Notes: a model not told the origin generated them from the letters alone. DNA of 64,000 bases from Sulfurimonas aquatica (GCF_017357825.1 NZ_CP046072.1:2294001-2358000), one strand, 5' to 3'. Shown: positions 27,238-37,352, counted from the first letter of the stretch. Made by a program: numbers and translations.

Positions 27238-28512
27238 TTATGCAAAAATAAATCTATTTACACCTTTTTCATATTCGTGAGCCAAAACTTCACCGTGAGA
27301 TTTTAAAATGGAGTCAACCAAGTATAGACCCAATCCAAAGCTATTTTTAGATGGGTTGTCTTTTGTAAATGGTTCAATGTAGTACTGTAGAGGATGAGAT
27401 AAGCACTCACCTCGACTCTCAAAACTTAACTCACCATTTATTATAAGTATTTTTATATGCATATCTGATGAGTACTTCATAGCGTTATCAATCATATTTT
27501 TTATAGCGGTAGTGTAGAGTCTATAATTAACAGTTCTCTTTACATCTCCGGATATATCCACACTTACACTACTTCTATCAACCATAGCCATATCGATTGC
27601 ACCATCAATAATATCAACAAGTCGATACTCTTTAAAATCTTTTTTATTATCTAAACTTGTCACCTCTTCAATCAGAGCAAACTCATTTACAAGTGTTTCA
27701 AGACGGGCAAAAATTGATGTAAATCTATCTCTTTGTTTTTGAGTATTTAACATCTGCGTTGCTATTGTGCCTTTTGCTATTGGCGTTTTCAACTCATGCA
27801 TTAGGTTTCTCAAAAAGAGAGTTCGTGACTCTAAAAGGTTGTTTATCTTTCCTTTTGTTGACTCTAGTTCATTAGAGACTAGACCTATCTCATCACAGTT
27901 ATTTGTTTTAAACGATATCTCTCTATTTCCATCTCCAAAAAGTTCTATTTTTTTTCTCAAACGAATAAGTGGACGTAGTTTTTGAAGGACTAAAATAAAA
28001 GAGATAGATATGATTAAAAAAATCGTACTATATGCATAGAGTAGATTAATGTAGATGTAGCTTTTTAAATCTTCATCTTTTATGAGAAGTCCGGCATTTT
28101 TTGTTTGCATGAAAAAGTAAATATGGTTTTTATACTCTATCATTGTAGCACGAAGTTTTGTGATAGTATTTTTAGTGTATAACTCACCCTCGCTAAACAT
28201 TAAAGATGCCTTTACACTTTCAAATCCTTCGCGTTTAAGTATCTCTCCACCCTTAACTACACGCTCTTGTTCAGCTTCATCTTTTACTATTTGCATCTTA
28301 TAAACCGCAAGATTTGCATCAAGCATAATATCTGAGTTTTGGCGTTGTTGATGTTCTCTATATATTTGAGTTATAACGGAGTATTTTGTAAAGATATGGT
28401 CTATATACTGCTGTTTGTTAAGTTTATAAAACTCCCAAAATATTATACTTACACTTATAAGAGAGACACTAAGTGCAAATAAAACAGTGATTAAAACAGC
28501 ATGTTGTTTCAT
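27238..28512 (-). CDS. Sensor histidine kinase of the ArsS type
   Basis: A 424-residue kinase: membrane helix at ~7-27, a ~125-residue periplasmic sensor, a second helix at ~155-178, a HAMP-like linker, the H-box LMHELKTPIA and an ATPase domain with NMIDNAMKYS and FGLGLYLVDSIL. It overlaps its response regulator gene (TAATG). The pairing resembles Campylobacterota ArsRS acid/stress systems; the signal sensed here cannot be told from sequence. Confidence 0.87.
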   Translation of the reverse strand: MKQHAVLITVLFALSVSLISVSIIFWEFYKLNKQQYIDHIFTKYSVITQIYREHQQRQNSDIMLDANLAVYKMQIVKDEAEQERVVKGGEILKREGFESVKASLMFSEGELYTKNTITKLRATMIEYKNHIYFFMQTKNAGLLIKDEDLKSYIYINLLYAYSTIFLIISISFILVLQKLRPLIRLRKKIELFGDGNREISFKTNNCDEIGLVSNELESTKGKINNLLESRTLFLRNLMHELKTPIAKGTIATQMLNTQKQRDRFTSIFARLETLVNEFALIEEVTSLDNKKDFKEYRLVDIIDGAIDMAMVDRSSVSVDISGDVKRTVNYRLYTTAIKNMIDNAMKYSSDMHIKILIINGELSFESRGECLSHPLQYYIEPFTKDNPSKNSFGLGLYLVDSILKSHGEVLAHEYEKGVNRFIFA

Positions 28513-29174
28513 TATTTTAGAAGTTTATATCCAACGCCGCGTACTGACTCGATAAGTGATTTATCACCTAATTTATTTCTAATGCGTCCCACCATCACGT
28601 CTATGCTTTTGTTTGAAGAGTCTTCATTAATTGCATTTACGTTATGGATTAAATCCTCACGTGAAACAACGAGGCCTTGCTTACTTATCATATACGAGAG
28701 AATCCCAAACTCAGCGTTTGTAAGATCAATATTTCTTCCCTTATAGGTAATAACCATAGTTGCTTTATCGCATCTAAAATCACTTTTAGATTCAGCTTTT
28801 TCTTCTGACTTTGCTTCGTATCTACGAAGTACAGAGTGTATTCTAGCTTCTAATTCTCTAGGGTCATAAGGTTTTGGAAGATAATCATCAGCCCCAAGTT
28901 CAAGTGCTTTTATCTTGTCTGTCACGTCACTTCTTGCAGAACTTATAATGATGGGGATATCTTGGCGTTCACGTATCGCTTCACATACTTCTAGTCCATC
29001 CATGCCAGGGAGAGTAAGATCCAAAATAACCAAGTTAAATGGCTCTAGCTTTAAGATACTCACAGCCTTAAAAGGATCATCTTCTGTTACTACTTCAAAC
29101 TCAAATTGTTCAAGATACTCTGTAAGTATTTCAGCTAGTTCTAAATCATCTTCTATCATTAATATTTTTTGCAT
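28512..29174 (-). CDS. OmpR-family response regulator
   Basis: A 220-residue regulator: receiver domain with acidic pair EDD at residues 7-9 and phospho-acceptor Asp in VILDLTLPGMDG, conserved Lys in LPKPYDPREL, and a C-terminal winged helix with VGRIRNKLGD and VRGVGYKLL. It is first in an operon with the kinase and the MltF-like enzyme, so cell-wall remodelling may be among its targets. Confidence 0.92.
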   Translation of the reverse strand: MQKILMIEDDLELAEILTEYLEQFEFEVVTEDDPFKAVSILKLEPFNLVILDLTLPGMDGLEVCEAIRERQDIPIIISSARSDVTDKIKALELGADDYLPKPYDPRELEARIHSVLRRYEAKSEEKAESKSDFRCDKATMVITYKGRNIDLTNAEFGILSYMISKQGLVVSREDLIHNVNAINEDSSNKSIDVMVGRIRNKLGDKSLIESVRGVGYKLLK

Positions 29175-29219
29175 TCAATATTCCTTAGTTTAGCAATTCT
29201 AACAGATATGAAATAACAA

Positions 29220-29243
29220 TAGGTTAATTTCTTTACTAACCTA
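29220..29243 (-). terminator. Hairpin at the end of feoB
   Basis: TAGGTTA / TAACCTA, a 7-bp stem with a ten-base loop, overlaps the feoB stop codon. Read leftward it runs into TTGTTATTT, a loose T-rich tail. Confidence 0.45.
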
Positions 29244-31374
29244 CCAATATAGTAGTAATGTTATAAACTATAAACGCCAAACTATATGCAGCAATTGACG
29301 TAAAAGCAAAAAGGTAGAAAAAGTACTTTATATGTCCCGCTTCACGAGTAAAGACTACCGAAGCGGCTAAACATGGAAGGTAAATCATAATGACCGTTAT
29401 AAATGCTAACGCCGAAGCAAAAGAGATATTTTTACTTATGGCGTTTACTAAGGAGTTATTCTGCTCATCTACCTCAGAACCAAGCGCATATAAAACGCCA
29501 AGAGTAGATACAACAACCTCTTTTGCTGCAAGTCCAGTCTGCAATGCAACACTCATCTTCCAGTCAAAGCCTAATGGCTCAAATATTGGCTCAGAAAATT
29601 TACCAATAGTTCCTAAGTAGCTCTGTTCAAGTAGTTCCACAGATAGTTTGTTTTGAAGTTGTACTTTTTCTTCTTTACTGATACTCTTCTCTATTTTCGT
29701 GCTATATTCCTCTTCTAAAAGTAAATTATGCGGATAATTACTTAAAAACCATATTAACATAGAAGCTGCAGCTATATAAGTACCCGCCTTTTTAAGATAC
29801 ATCATCGTTTTTGTTAAAACCGTATGCCAGATAAGCTTCACAGATGGAAGTCTATACTTTGGCATCTCCATAACAAAAGGCTCATCTGCACCTTTAAACG
29901 CTGTAAGTTTTAGAACTTTAGCCGCGATCAAACCAAGTATAGCCCCACTAATATATATGATAAAAAGAATATTTCCTGCCATTTCAGGACTAAAAAATGC
30001 ACCTGCAAAAAGAACATATACAGGAAGTCTAGCGCCACAGCTCATAAATCCAATGATAAAAAGAGTAAGTAGTCTATCTCTATCATTCTTTAAAATTCTA
30101 GCACTCATATAAGCAGGTATTGAACAGCCAAAACCAGTTACAAGGGGAATGAAACTTTGTCCATGAAGTCCAAACTTATGGAAAAATCCATCAAGTAAAA
30201 ATGCTACTCTTGACATATAACCGGTACTCTCCAATAGAGCGATTCCAATAAAAAGAATGATGATATTTGGTACAAAAAGCACAACTGCACCAACACCCGT
30301 AATAATCCCATCTACTATTAAAGAGCGAATATCATCATTTGAAATGGTAGCACCTATAGTATCACCAAACCATCCAAAGAACATATCTATATACTCCATA
30401 GGAATAGCGCCTATTTCAAAAGTTAACTGAAAAAGGCTCCACATAAAAAAGAGAAAGATTGGTATTCCAAAAACAGGATGAATCAGCACACTATCTATCT
30501 TTTCAGTAGTAGTTTTTTCTTCACTTATGATATCTTGTTGCACAACTTCAGCAATTACACCACGGTTAAACGCTGAGTACTCTTCAGCAAACGCTTCTTT
30601 GATATCATCTGTGTCATGATGTAGCTCTATATGTTTTGAAGCCTCTATGAGGATGGGTTGCAGTTCTGTCCAGAGAGGTTTTTCATGAAGCTTACCATAT
30701 GTGTCTTCGTTATTTTTTAAAAGATTTATTGCTATGTTTCTGTAACTATTTTCTGATCGAAACTTATGGCGTTTTAAATATTTAGCTATTTTTGTTACTT
30801 CTTCTTCTACTGCTTCACTAAATATCAGTTTTGATTCACTCTGAGTTGCTTCATGTTTTTGTATTACAGCATTTAAAAGCTCATTTATTCCCATTTTCTT
30901 TGCAGCTGAAACTCTCACACAGGGAGTGCCTATAAGTTCTGACATATACTTAGCATCTATGACAATATTTTCTTTTTCAGCTTCATCACTCATATTTAAA
31001 GCGATAACAACTTTTTTACTCATAGTAAGAAGTTCAGAAGTAAGCTGCAGGTTCTTTTCTAAGTTTGTTGAATCAACTACATTTATAATAAGGTCATAAT
31101 CTTTTGCACGTAGATAGTTGTGCGTCACTTTCTCTTCAAGTGTATAGTTATTAAATGCATATGTTCCAGGTAAATCTACAACTGTAAAACTGTAGTTTTC
31201 ATAATCAAATAGTACTTCAGTTTTATCTACTGTTACACCAGAAAAGTTTCCAACATGTAGATGTGCATTTGAGACAGAGTTGATAAGCATACTCTTACCT
31301 ACATTTGGCTGCCCTACCAATGCAATTTTAATATGGTTAGCGATTATTGGACAGGCTTTTATTTCTTCATTCAT
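29236..31374 (-). CDS. feoB: Ferrous iron transporter FeoB
   Basis: Inner-membrane Fe2+ importer. The 712 residues carry an N-terminal G domain (GQPNVGKSMLIN; DLPGTYAF; LNMSDEAE), a linker, and the membrane part with two Gate regions including the conserved GFGCSIPAYMSAR and CLAASVVFTREAG. Length is a little below the E. coli 773. feoA overlaps its start by four bases (ATGA). Expression is probably iron-repressed through the Fur box at 31628. Confidence 0.96.
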   Translation of the reverse strand: MNEEIKACPIIANHIKIALVGQPNVGKSMLINSVSNAHLHVGNFSGVTVDKTEVLFDYENYSFTVVDLPGTYAFNNYTLEEKVTHNYLRAKDYDLIINVVDSTNLEKNLQLTSELLTMSKKVVIALNMSDEAEKENIVIDAKYMSELIGTPCVRVSAAKKMGINELLNAVIQKHEATQSESKLIFSEAVEEEVTKIAKYLKRHKFRSENSYRNIAINLLKNNEDTYGKLHEKPLWTELQPILIEASKHIELHHDTDDIKEAFAEEYSAFNRGVIAEVVQQDIISEEKTTTEKIDSVLIHPVFGIPIFLFFMWSLFQLTFEIGAIPMEYIDMFFGWFGDTIGATISNDDIRSLIVDGIITGVGAVVLFVPNIIILFIGIALLESTGYMSRVAFLLDGFFHKFGLHGQSFIPLVTGFGCSIPAYMSARILKNDRDRLLTLFIIGFMSCGARLPVYVLFAGAFFSPEMAGNILFIIYISGAILGLIAAKVLKLTAFKGADEPFVMEMPKYRLPSVKLIWHTVLTKTMMYLKKAGTYIAAASMLIWFLSNYPHNLLLEEEYSTKIEKSISKEEKVQLQNKLSVELLEQSYLGTIGKFSEPIFEPLGFDWKMSVALQTGLAAKEVVVSTLGVLYALGSEVDEQNNSLVNAISKNISFASALAFITVIMIYLPCLAASVVFTREAGHIKYFFYLFAFTSIAAYSLAFIVYNITTILVG

Positions 31375-31598
31375 ATTTTTTCTACTTCTATTAATTGTGC
31401 TTCTTGAGCTCTGAGTGCTATTCTCATTTTTCCAACTTTAATCTCTACTGTACTTTTGCCAGGTGAGTGTTCTAAAACTTCTAAGATACTCGCTTTCATA
31501 ATTCCAAAGGAGATTAACCTCTGCTTTAAGTCATCTTTTGCATTCAATTTAAGTACTTTAACGCGACAAGCTTTCTTGCAATCTATCAATGTTTTCAT
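31371..31598 (-). CDS. feoA: FeoA, ferrous iron uptake accessory protein
   Basis: A 75-residue SH3-like FeoA domain protein that supports FeoB at the inner membrane. It contains the FeoA-type segment LKQRLISFGIMKASILEVLEHSP and ends in IALRAQEAQLIEV. First gene of feoAB; no feoC is present. Confidence 0.92.
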   Translation of the reverse strand: MKTLIDCKKACRVKVLKLNAKDDLKQRLISFGIMKASILEVLEHSPGKSTVEIKVGKMRIALRAQEAQLIEVEKI

Positions 31599-31626
31599 TA
31601 TATTTCTTTATATTATTATTCTTGTA

Positions 31627-31642
31627 ATTATAATCATTATCA
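31627..31642 (-). promoter_or_regulatory. Fur box overlapping the feoAB -10
   Basis: Read leftward, TGATAAT G ATTATAA (31628-31642) matches 13 of 14 positions of the 7-1-7 Fur consensus TGATAATnATTATCA. It overlaps a TATAAT -10 at 31627-31632, about 30 bases before feoA. Fur with Fe2+ bound here would block RNA polymerase. Confidence 0.72.
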
Positions 31643-31693
31643 TTTAAATAAGAGCTTAAGATTATAGCCATGCTTAAAAGCACAGCTTAACTC

Positions 31694-32977
31694 TTAAAAA
31701 TTATAATTTACCATTAACTGAACTCTATCCCAGTCGCTATCTGTCTTTATGTCACTATTTAGATCTGTAGAGATTGCATAAAGAGCGGAAACTAAAAACT
31801 CGTCATTTACATTATATTCAAAACCCATATTTTGCTCAGAAAGTTTTGCCTTAGCACCACTGCTGTCTGCTTTGCCATCAAAAAGTGCATAAGCATAGTA
31901 AAAGTGGAAATTATCTAGCTCATATCTAATTCCGCCAAGCAGTGCCGAAGCATCTCTATCTTGTGCAATCTCATCTATGATAAAAGTATCCATACTAGTA
32001 AATAGCGCTCCTCCACCTAAAGCGCTAAAACTGCTTTTTCCATTTTGTTTGTCAGCTCCATTATATGCAATACCAAATCCAATATCATAGGCTATTAATT
32101 CAACCAGTGCTCCATAAACATTTGCCCCAATGCCACTTCCTTGTAGCTGCGTTTCATTTAGATACTGAAGCACACCATGTAGTTGTATATTTTCTGCCAT
32201 ATCATGTTCTATTCCAGCTTCTAAATAGATAGCGTTTGTATACTCCGAAAAGTTATAGTACCATGCTTCAAATGTTAAATCTTCAGAGTATGAAGCTCCT
32301 GCAAATGTAACACCATTTTCTCCCGCTTCAATCCAGCCATCATCTACACCCGCATCTGTCCCCTGCCAAGAGTTCAGATGACCAGCCATAAATGCTATCT
32401 CTTTAAAGTCATAAGTGGCTATATATGCTTCAAATGTGTTATGAACCATTCTTATATCATCACTATCTGCAAGTGGCGTATCTATTACTTGTCGTCCTAT
32501 TCTAAAGTTAAAATCATTATATTTGTAGTTTAGATATGCTTCACTAATTGTTGTATAGCTACCATTTACTGAAGAGAGTTCTGAATTTTGCTCTCCTATA
32601 TTTTTATCCCCTGTAGCAAAAGGTATATCTTGAGAAGTCGATACTGCAACTCCTGCGTTAAAGCCATTGTACTCAGCAAGTTCGTACTTTAAAAGACCAC
32701 CAATTGCCGTTGCATATGTGTCTACACTTGATGGAGCTTTATTCTTGTAACCTGCCCCCATAACTCTTAATGTTCCAGAGACCTTTCCTGCTTCAAACAT
32801 ATGTTTGAAGTTATCAACAACAGTCGGTTCTTTAGTCTCGTTTTTTCTTATGTCACTTACAACTTCTCTAACTGAGCGTGCTCTATCTTCTTTTTCTACA
32901 CTCTGCACGACGTCATTTGATTGAGCTATAGTGCTTATTGTTAAAAATGTTAAACCAATTAAGGATTTTTTCTTCAT
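31694..32977 (-). CDS. Outer-membrane porin of the Opr family
   Basis: A 427-residue protein with a signal peptide (KKKSLIGLTFLTISTIAQS), a charged N-terminal segment (~25-55) and a beta barrel ending in RVQLMVNYNF. The segment FRIGRQVIDTPLADSDD resembles the porin at 20236, so the two are distant paralogues. It starts 20 bases after the chemoreceptor stop with its own AAAGGA site, so both are probably co-transcribed. Substrate unknown. Confidence 0.78.
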   Translation of the reverse strand: MKKKSLIGLTFLTISTIAQSNDVVQSVEKEDRARSVREVVSDIRKNETKEPTVVDNFKHMFEAGKVSGTLRVMGAGYKNKAPSSVDTYATAIGGLLKYELAEYNGFNAGVAVSTSQDIPFATGDKNIGEQNSELSSVNGSYTTISEAYLNYKYNDFNFRIGRQVIDTPLADSDDIRMVHNTFEAYIATYDFKEIAFMAGHLNSWQGTDAGVDDGWIEAGENGVTFAGASYSEDLTFEAWYYNFSEYTNAIYLEAGIEHDMAENIQLHGVLQYLNETQLQGSGIGANVYGALVELIAYDIGFGIAYNGADKQNGKSSFSALGGGALFTSMDTFIIDEIAQDRDASALLGGIRYELDNFHFYYAYALFDGKADSSGAKAKLSEQNMGFEYNVNDEFLVSALYAISTDLNSDIKTDSDWDRVQLMVNYNF

Positions 32978-32997
32978 ATTATACTGTCCTTTATGAT

Positions 32998-34614
32998 TTA
33001 AACTTTGAACTTTTCTATTTCACTATTAAGCTTGTTTGTAACATTTAACAGATGAGCAGATGCCTTAGACATTTGCATTGAACTTTGTGAATTACCTTCT
33101 GAATACTCATTAATTTTTAAAACTTCGTTTTTAATTTTATTCATATGCTCACCAGTAGTTACAAAGTTATTTGTAGTATCTTCATTAGATTGAACCGCAG
33201 CATCCATTACACTACTTACTGTTTCTATATCATCTTCTATATTTCTAGATACCACTGTCAAGTCTTCTATCTCTTTAGAATTTTTCTCCATCTGTGAGCT
33301 TGCTTCCATTATAGACTGGACTATGACATTAATAGTTGCAGATATTTCTGCTAAAGACTTCTGTGTTCTCTCTGCTAGTTTTCTTACTTCATCAGCAACA
33401 ACTGCAAACCCACGACCATGCTCACCTGCACGAGCCGCTTCAATAGCTGCGTTTAGTGCAAGTAGATTTGTTTGGTCTGCTATGTCACTAATAACGGTAA
33501 GTACCTCTTTAACTTGATCTGCTTCTTGTGATAGTGTTTGAATTTTGTGTGTTAACTCTATCTCCACTTCAGATGTTTCTTGAACTTTTTGAGTTAACTT
33601 CACTATCTCTTCGCGTGCTTCATTGAGTTTTTCATTTGCATGAATAACTTCATCCTTAGTTTTTTTCGCCTCTTCTATATAGTCATCAATTTTACTCTGC
33701 ACTTCTGTCGTTGAGTTTGATGTTTCTAAAACAATAGCACTAGAGTGGTTAATGTTGTCCTCCATAGTATTAGAGCTATTTGTTAGCTCCTCTGATATTG
33801 AAATATTTTGCATAGAAGTATTACTAATGGTTAAGAGAACCTTAGATACCTTATCTGTCATCGAGTTTAAAGAGCTCGCTATTTCAGAGACCTCATTTTT
33901 ACCAATTACCTCTAGTTTTTGAGAAAAGTCAAGCTCTTCCATCTTTTGAAGATGTGCTTTTATAACTTGAATACCTCCAAGTATACTAGCAATAATACTA
34001 AATGATATAACAATAATTATAAGTAATATAATCCCTGAAATCAGTGACTTAATCTTCACATCAACGATCATACTCTCAACTTCATCTCCAGCAAAATCAT
34101 TGTTTTCAAGGTTTTCATTCACCCATATTTCTAGTTGATTTGTCAGTTTCTCTGCATAAGGGTCTAACTCTAACATAAGCTTGTTACCCTCTGTTGCACC
34201 CTCTTTAATATAAACATTTGCCATTTTTTTACCTATCTCATAAAAGGCAGCAAAGTCTTTTTTAAATACTTTAACTTCAGAGGCTAAATCCGTGCCTTTG
34301 TTGTTTAAGATTAAGGAGTCTAAAACCTTGTTTGCTTGGATAAAGTAGTTCTCAGCCTCACTAAATCCATCATCAAAACCTTCATGAGCTCTTGTTGCTG
34401 ATACATCTGTAAGCCATTGCTGAACTTGTATAACATCTATCTTTAGGTCCATCATTGCAAAGGCCTGAGGAAGTATTTTTGTTCTTTTTTCAGCCATTAA
34501 CTCTTCAGTCTTAGATACATTTACATATATAATACTTGTGATAATTAATACAAGTAATAAAATAATTACCCCCGTACCCCACAGTAAATTATTCATTTTT
34601 ACAGATCTTAACAT
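32998..34614 (-). CDS. Methyl-accepting chemotaxis protein
   Basis: A 538-residue transmembrane chemoreceptor: helix at ~11-31, a helical periplasmic sensor (~32-190) of four-helix-bundle type, a second helix at ~193-213, HAMP, and a long cytoplasmic coiled coil with the CheA/CheW tip [20 protein letters not shown]. It lacks the C-terminal pentapeptide for CheR tethering. ATG at 34614 follows AGGAG. No che genes are nearby. Pairing with the downstream porin suggests a shared ligand. Confidence 0.9.
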   Translation of the reverse strand: MLRSVKMNNLLWGTGVIILLLVLIITSIIYVNVSKTEELMAEKRTKILPQAFAMMDLKIDVIQVQQWLTDVSATRAHEGFDDGFSEAENYFIQANKVLDSLILNNKGTDLASEVKVFKKDFAAFYEIGKKMANVYIKEGATEGNKLMLELDPYAEKLTNQLEIWVNENLENNDFAGDEVESMIVDVKIKSLISGIILLIIIVISFSIIASILGGIQVIKAHLQKMEELDFSQKLEVIGKNEVSEIASSLNSMTDKVSKVLLTISNTSMQNISISEELTNSSNTMEDNINHSSAIVLETSNSTTEVQSKIDDYIEEAKKTKDEVIHANEKLNEAREEIVKLTQKVQETSEVEIELTHKIQTLSQEADQVKEVLTVISDIADQTNLLALNAAIEAARAGEHGRGFAVVADEVRKLAERTQKSLAEISATINVIVQSIMEASSQMEKNSKEIEDLTVVSRNIEDDIETVSSVMDAAVQSNEDTTNNFVTTGEHMNKIKNEVLKINEYSEGNSQSSMQMSKASAHLLNVTNKLNSEIEKFKV

Positions 34615-34740
34615 TTAAACTCCTATGTTTATATTCGTTGTGCCATTTACTAATAATATTCCTACTTTCATTACATATTACTTAATCATATAACATTTAA
34701 TTATAAAGTTACTTTCTGTTTAATATTTAGACTCATTTGC

Positions 34741-34746
34741 TATAAT
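34741..34746 (+). promoter_or_regulatory. -10 box of pssA
   Basis: TATAAT 29 bases before the pssA ATG, giving a leader of ~23 bases that holds AAGGA. Confidence 0.5.
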
Positions 34747-34775
34747 GTCAACACATATACTAACTAAGGATTTTA

Positions 34776-35333
34776 ATGAACTTTTTATGGACATCATCTT
34801 CGCATTTTAACTTAGCAAACCTTTTTACCTTTGTAAATATAACAGCCGGTCTCATGGCGACTTATTTCATCACTCAAAACAATTTTTTTATAGCCATTAT
34901 ACTAGCTTGGATAGGTGGGGCTTTTGACATATTTGATGGTAAGATTGCGAGAAAGTACAAGCTCTCAAACGAGTTTGGAATTCAGTTAGATAGTTTTGCA
35001 GACTTTTTAAGTTTTGTACTTGTTCCCGTATTTTTAATTTTTCAAGCTGTTTATAGCACTTCATTAGGTAGCCTTAGTTTAGCCCTTGCATCAGTTATTA
35101 GCATTTACTATGTTATCTCAGGACTAAGACGATTGATTCACTTTAACTTAAACATAGATGCGGGAGAGGTTGATAAGTACTTTACGGGAGTGCCTACACC
35201 ACTAGGTGCGATTTTACTCTGGCTGGTTTATCTAGCAAACAGCTATGAAGTGCTACCTGCTTTTGGCGTTATAGCTCTTATGGGAGCTATAGGATGGAGT
35301 CTTAACTCAAACATAAAAGTAAAACATCCTTAA
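34776..35333 (+). CDS. pssA: CDP-alcohol phosphatidyltransferase, probably phosphatidylserine synthase
   Basis: A 185-residue membrane enzyme. It carries the complete CDP-alcohol phosphotransferase motif: DIFDG, then AR, eight residues, G, three, D, three, D (FDGKIARKYKLSNEFGIQLD then SFAD). Several membrane helices surround it. Small size and the GLRRLIHFNLN segment fit type II PssA, which makes phosphatidylserine from CDP-diacylglycerol and serine; phosphatidylglycerophosphate synthase is a less likely alternative. Convergent with doxX. Confidence 0.8.
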   Translation: MNFLWTSSSHFNLANLFTFVNITAGLMATYFITQNNFFIAIILAWIGGAFDIFDGKIARKYKLSNEFGIQLDSFADFLSFVLVPVFLIFQAVYSTSLGSLSLALASVISIYYVISGLRRLIHFNLNIDAGEVDKYFTGVPTPLGAILLWLVYLANSYEVLPAFGVIALMGAIGWSLNSNIKVKHP

Positions 35334-35343
35334 GTAAAAAGTT

Positions 35344-35730
35344 TTATTTGCTATTTACGCCGTACTTTCCACTACCTAACAAGAAAAGCAGTATGCTCAT
35401 TATTAAAAAAAGTAGTGGCGATTCTATTGCGAGTCCACCATATTTCGAGAGTGAAAGTGAAAATCCATAAGCTAAAAATATAGCCATAAGCATATTAATG
35501 CCCATTACTAATGAAGCAACTCTAGCATAAAGCCCAAGAATGATAAATATAGGAGCGATAATCTCTCCTATATAAACACCATATGCTATAAACTCTGGTA
35601 GTCCTGAGTTAGTAACCATACTTTTTACTCCGCCTATTCCATGTATCACCTTATGTACACCATGAAACAGCATTAAACCACCAAGAGTCAGTCTTAGTAA
35701 TAGTTTTGCAATATCAGAATTAGTTGGCAT
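35344..35730 (-). CDS. DoxX-family membrane protein
   Basis: A 128-residue four-helix membrane protein with the family start LLLRLTLGGLMLFHGVHK and GEIIAPIFIILGLYARVAS. DoxX-family proteins are linked to quinone/thiosulfate oxidation or redox stress in different organisms; here there is no DoxD or sulfur-oxidation neighbour, so the role is open. It overlaps the 66-residue gene upstream by 11 bases. Confidence 0.82.
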   Translation of the reverse strand: MPTNSDIAKLLLRLTLGGLMLFHGVHKVIHGIGGVKSMVTNSGLPEFIAYGVYIGEIIAPIFIILGLYARVASLVMGINMLMAIFLAYGFSLSLSKYGGLAIESPLLFLIMSILLFLLGSGKYGVNSK

Positions 35731-35920
35731 TTTTTTCCTTTAGTTTAAATTTACAACTTCCCACGCTTATGGTTTTTCCAGACTTAATTGCCTCTTTCAC
35801 ATACATAAGTGTTCCCGATGGATCCGCATCTCCTACCTCTTCAGTAATAATTCTTAGAAGGTCTTTCTCATTTGTATCTGTCCAAATTTTTTCATAACTG
35901 TATTGTGTTTGAATATTCAT
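35720..35920 (-). CDS. Small protein of unknown function before doxX
   Basis: A 66-residue soluble protein; I do not recognise the family. It has a charged helical middle (DLLRIITEEVGDADPSG) and a C-terminal VGSCKFKLKE with its only Cys. Overlap with doxX implies coupled expression. Confidence 0.55.
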   Translation of the reverse strand: MNIQTQYSYEKIWTDTNEKDLLRIITEEVGDADPSGTLMYVKEAIKSGKTISVGSCKFKLKEKNAN

Positions 35921-35950
35921 AACTGTATACTACCTAAATATTGACAATAA

Positions 35951-37231
35951 CTATGACTCATCTTCACTGCTTATTGAGAGCTCTTTTTTAGGTTTAATTC
36001 CAAGTTTGACTATATTTTCAGCCCTTCTTATCACATTTCCCCTGCCAGTTGAGAGTCTATTCATCGAAGTATCATACGAATCTTGCGCTTTTTGTAAATG
36101 AGTTCCCACTTTTTTCATCTCTTCGACAAAACCTACAAGCTTTTCATACATTGCTTCTGCTTCGTCTGCTATTTTTTTCGCATGTTCTTCTTGGCGTTGC
36201 GTTCTCCAGATATGCTCTATCGTTCTTAATGTAACCAGAAGTGTAGATGGTGAAACTACTAGTATGTTGTTTTCATAGGCCGTTTTAAAGAACTCTCCAT
36301 CTTGTTCTAACGCAAGTAAAAAAGCACCTTCTATAGGCATAAAGAGCAGAACAAAATCAAGTGTATTTACACCTATAAGCTTTTCGTACTTCTTCTCTCC
36401 CAAACCTTTTATATGGGTAGATATGCTCAAGATATGCTCTTTAAGCGCCTTTGACTTGTCTATAGGGTCCTCAGAGTTTATAAACCTTTCATATCCAACT
36501 AGAGAAACCTTAGAATCAATTATGATGTCGCGTTCTTGTGGCATATGTATCACTACATCTGGTCTATATGTTTTGCCCTCATTAGATTTGAGCGTAGCTT
36601 GTAGTTCATATTCTATGCCACTGCGAAGTCCTGATTGTTCAAGTATACGCTCTAAAACGATCTCTCCCCAATTACCCTGAGTTTTATTCTCACCCTTAAG
36701 AGCATTTGTAAGATTATGGGCGTCATGGGAGAGTTGCATATTCATCTGTTTTAAACGCAGTAGTTCATCTTTAAGCTGTATGGTATCTTTTGTTTGAGTA
36801 TGAAACTGCTCTTTTGCTTGGGTGGAAAAGTTTGTAATTTGCTCACGAAATGGCTTTAAAAGAAGCTCAAGTTGTTCTTTATTGGAGTTACTAAATTGTT
36901 TTGTTTTATCTTCAAATATTTTATTTGCCAGAAGCGTAAACTCTTTGGAGAGTTCATCTTTAGCGTTTTGAAGAACATTTAGTTTTTCGTTTGATGATTT
37001 TATCTCTGATTCATATCTAGTTTTTAGCACTGCATTATCTAAAGACAAAGCCTCTTTCATACTTTTTATGCCCTCTAACTCATCTGCTAAGTTCAAATTA
37101 TTTTCATTTAACTCTTCTACTGAGATTAATAAATTTTTACTTATATCTTTTTCTCTAAGGTAGAGATATAGTATCACTAAAAAAAGGCTTAAACCTAAAA
37201 TCATCAAAATCATAGATAAGTCAAACTGCAT
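35951..37231 (-). CDS. rmuC: DNA recombination protein RmuC
   Basis: A 426-residue RmuC protein: an N-terminal membrane helix (~5-25), a long coiled coil (~35-190) and the RmuC nuclease-like core with GNWGEIVLERILEQSGL, RPDVVIHMP and IIDSKVSL. It limits inversions and is reported to act in anti-phage or recombination control in some bacteria. The ATG at 37231 follows AGGA with proper spacing; an upstream ATG at 37267 lacks a site. Confidence 0.9.
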   Translation of the reverse strand: MQFDLSMILMILGLSLFLVILYLYLREKDISKNLLISVEELNENNLNLADELEGIKSMKEALSLDNAVLKTRYESEIKSSNEKLNVLQNAKDELSKEFTLLANKIFEDKTKQFSNSNKEQLELLLKPFREQITNFSTQAKEQFHTQTKDTIQLKDELLRLKQMNMQLSHDAHNLTNALKGENKTQGNWGEIVLERILEQSGLRSGIEYELQATLKSNEGKTYRPDVVIHMPQERDIIIDSKVSLVGYERFINSEDPIDKSKALKEHILSISTHIKGLGEKKYEKLIGVNTLDFVLLFMPIEGAFLLALEQDGEFFKTAYENNILVVSPSTLLVTLRTIEHIWRTQRQEEHAKKIADEAEAMYEKLVGFVEEMKKVGTHLQKAQDSYDTSMNRLSTGRGNVIRRAENIVKLGIKPKKELSISSEDES

Positions 37232-37352
37232 AAAAAATCCTAAATGTAAATTTGAATAATTATACACAATATGAGCTATATATCTATATTAGATTGCAAA
37301 ATGAAATAATAGGCTCTAAATTAGGGCACTTCTAGTAGCATTATAAACTTAG

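Noticed and set aside
34645-34665. Sigma-54 promoter upstream of the chemoreceptor
   Set aside because: TGGCAC fits the -24 element, but no TTGC-like -12 follows at the right distance.
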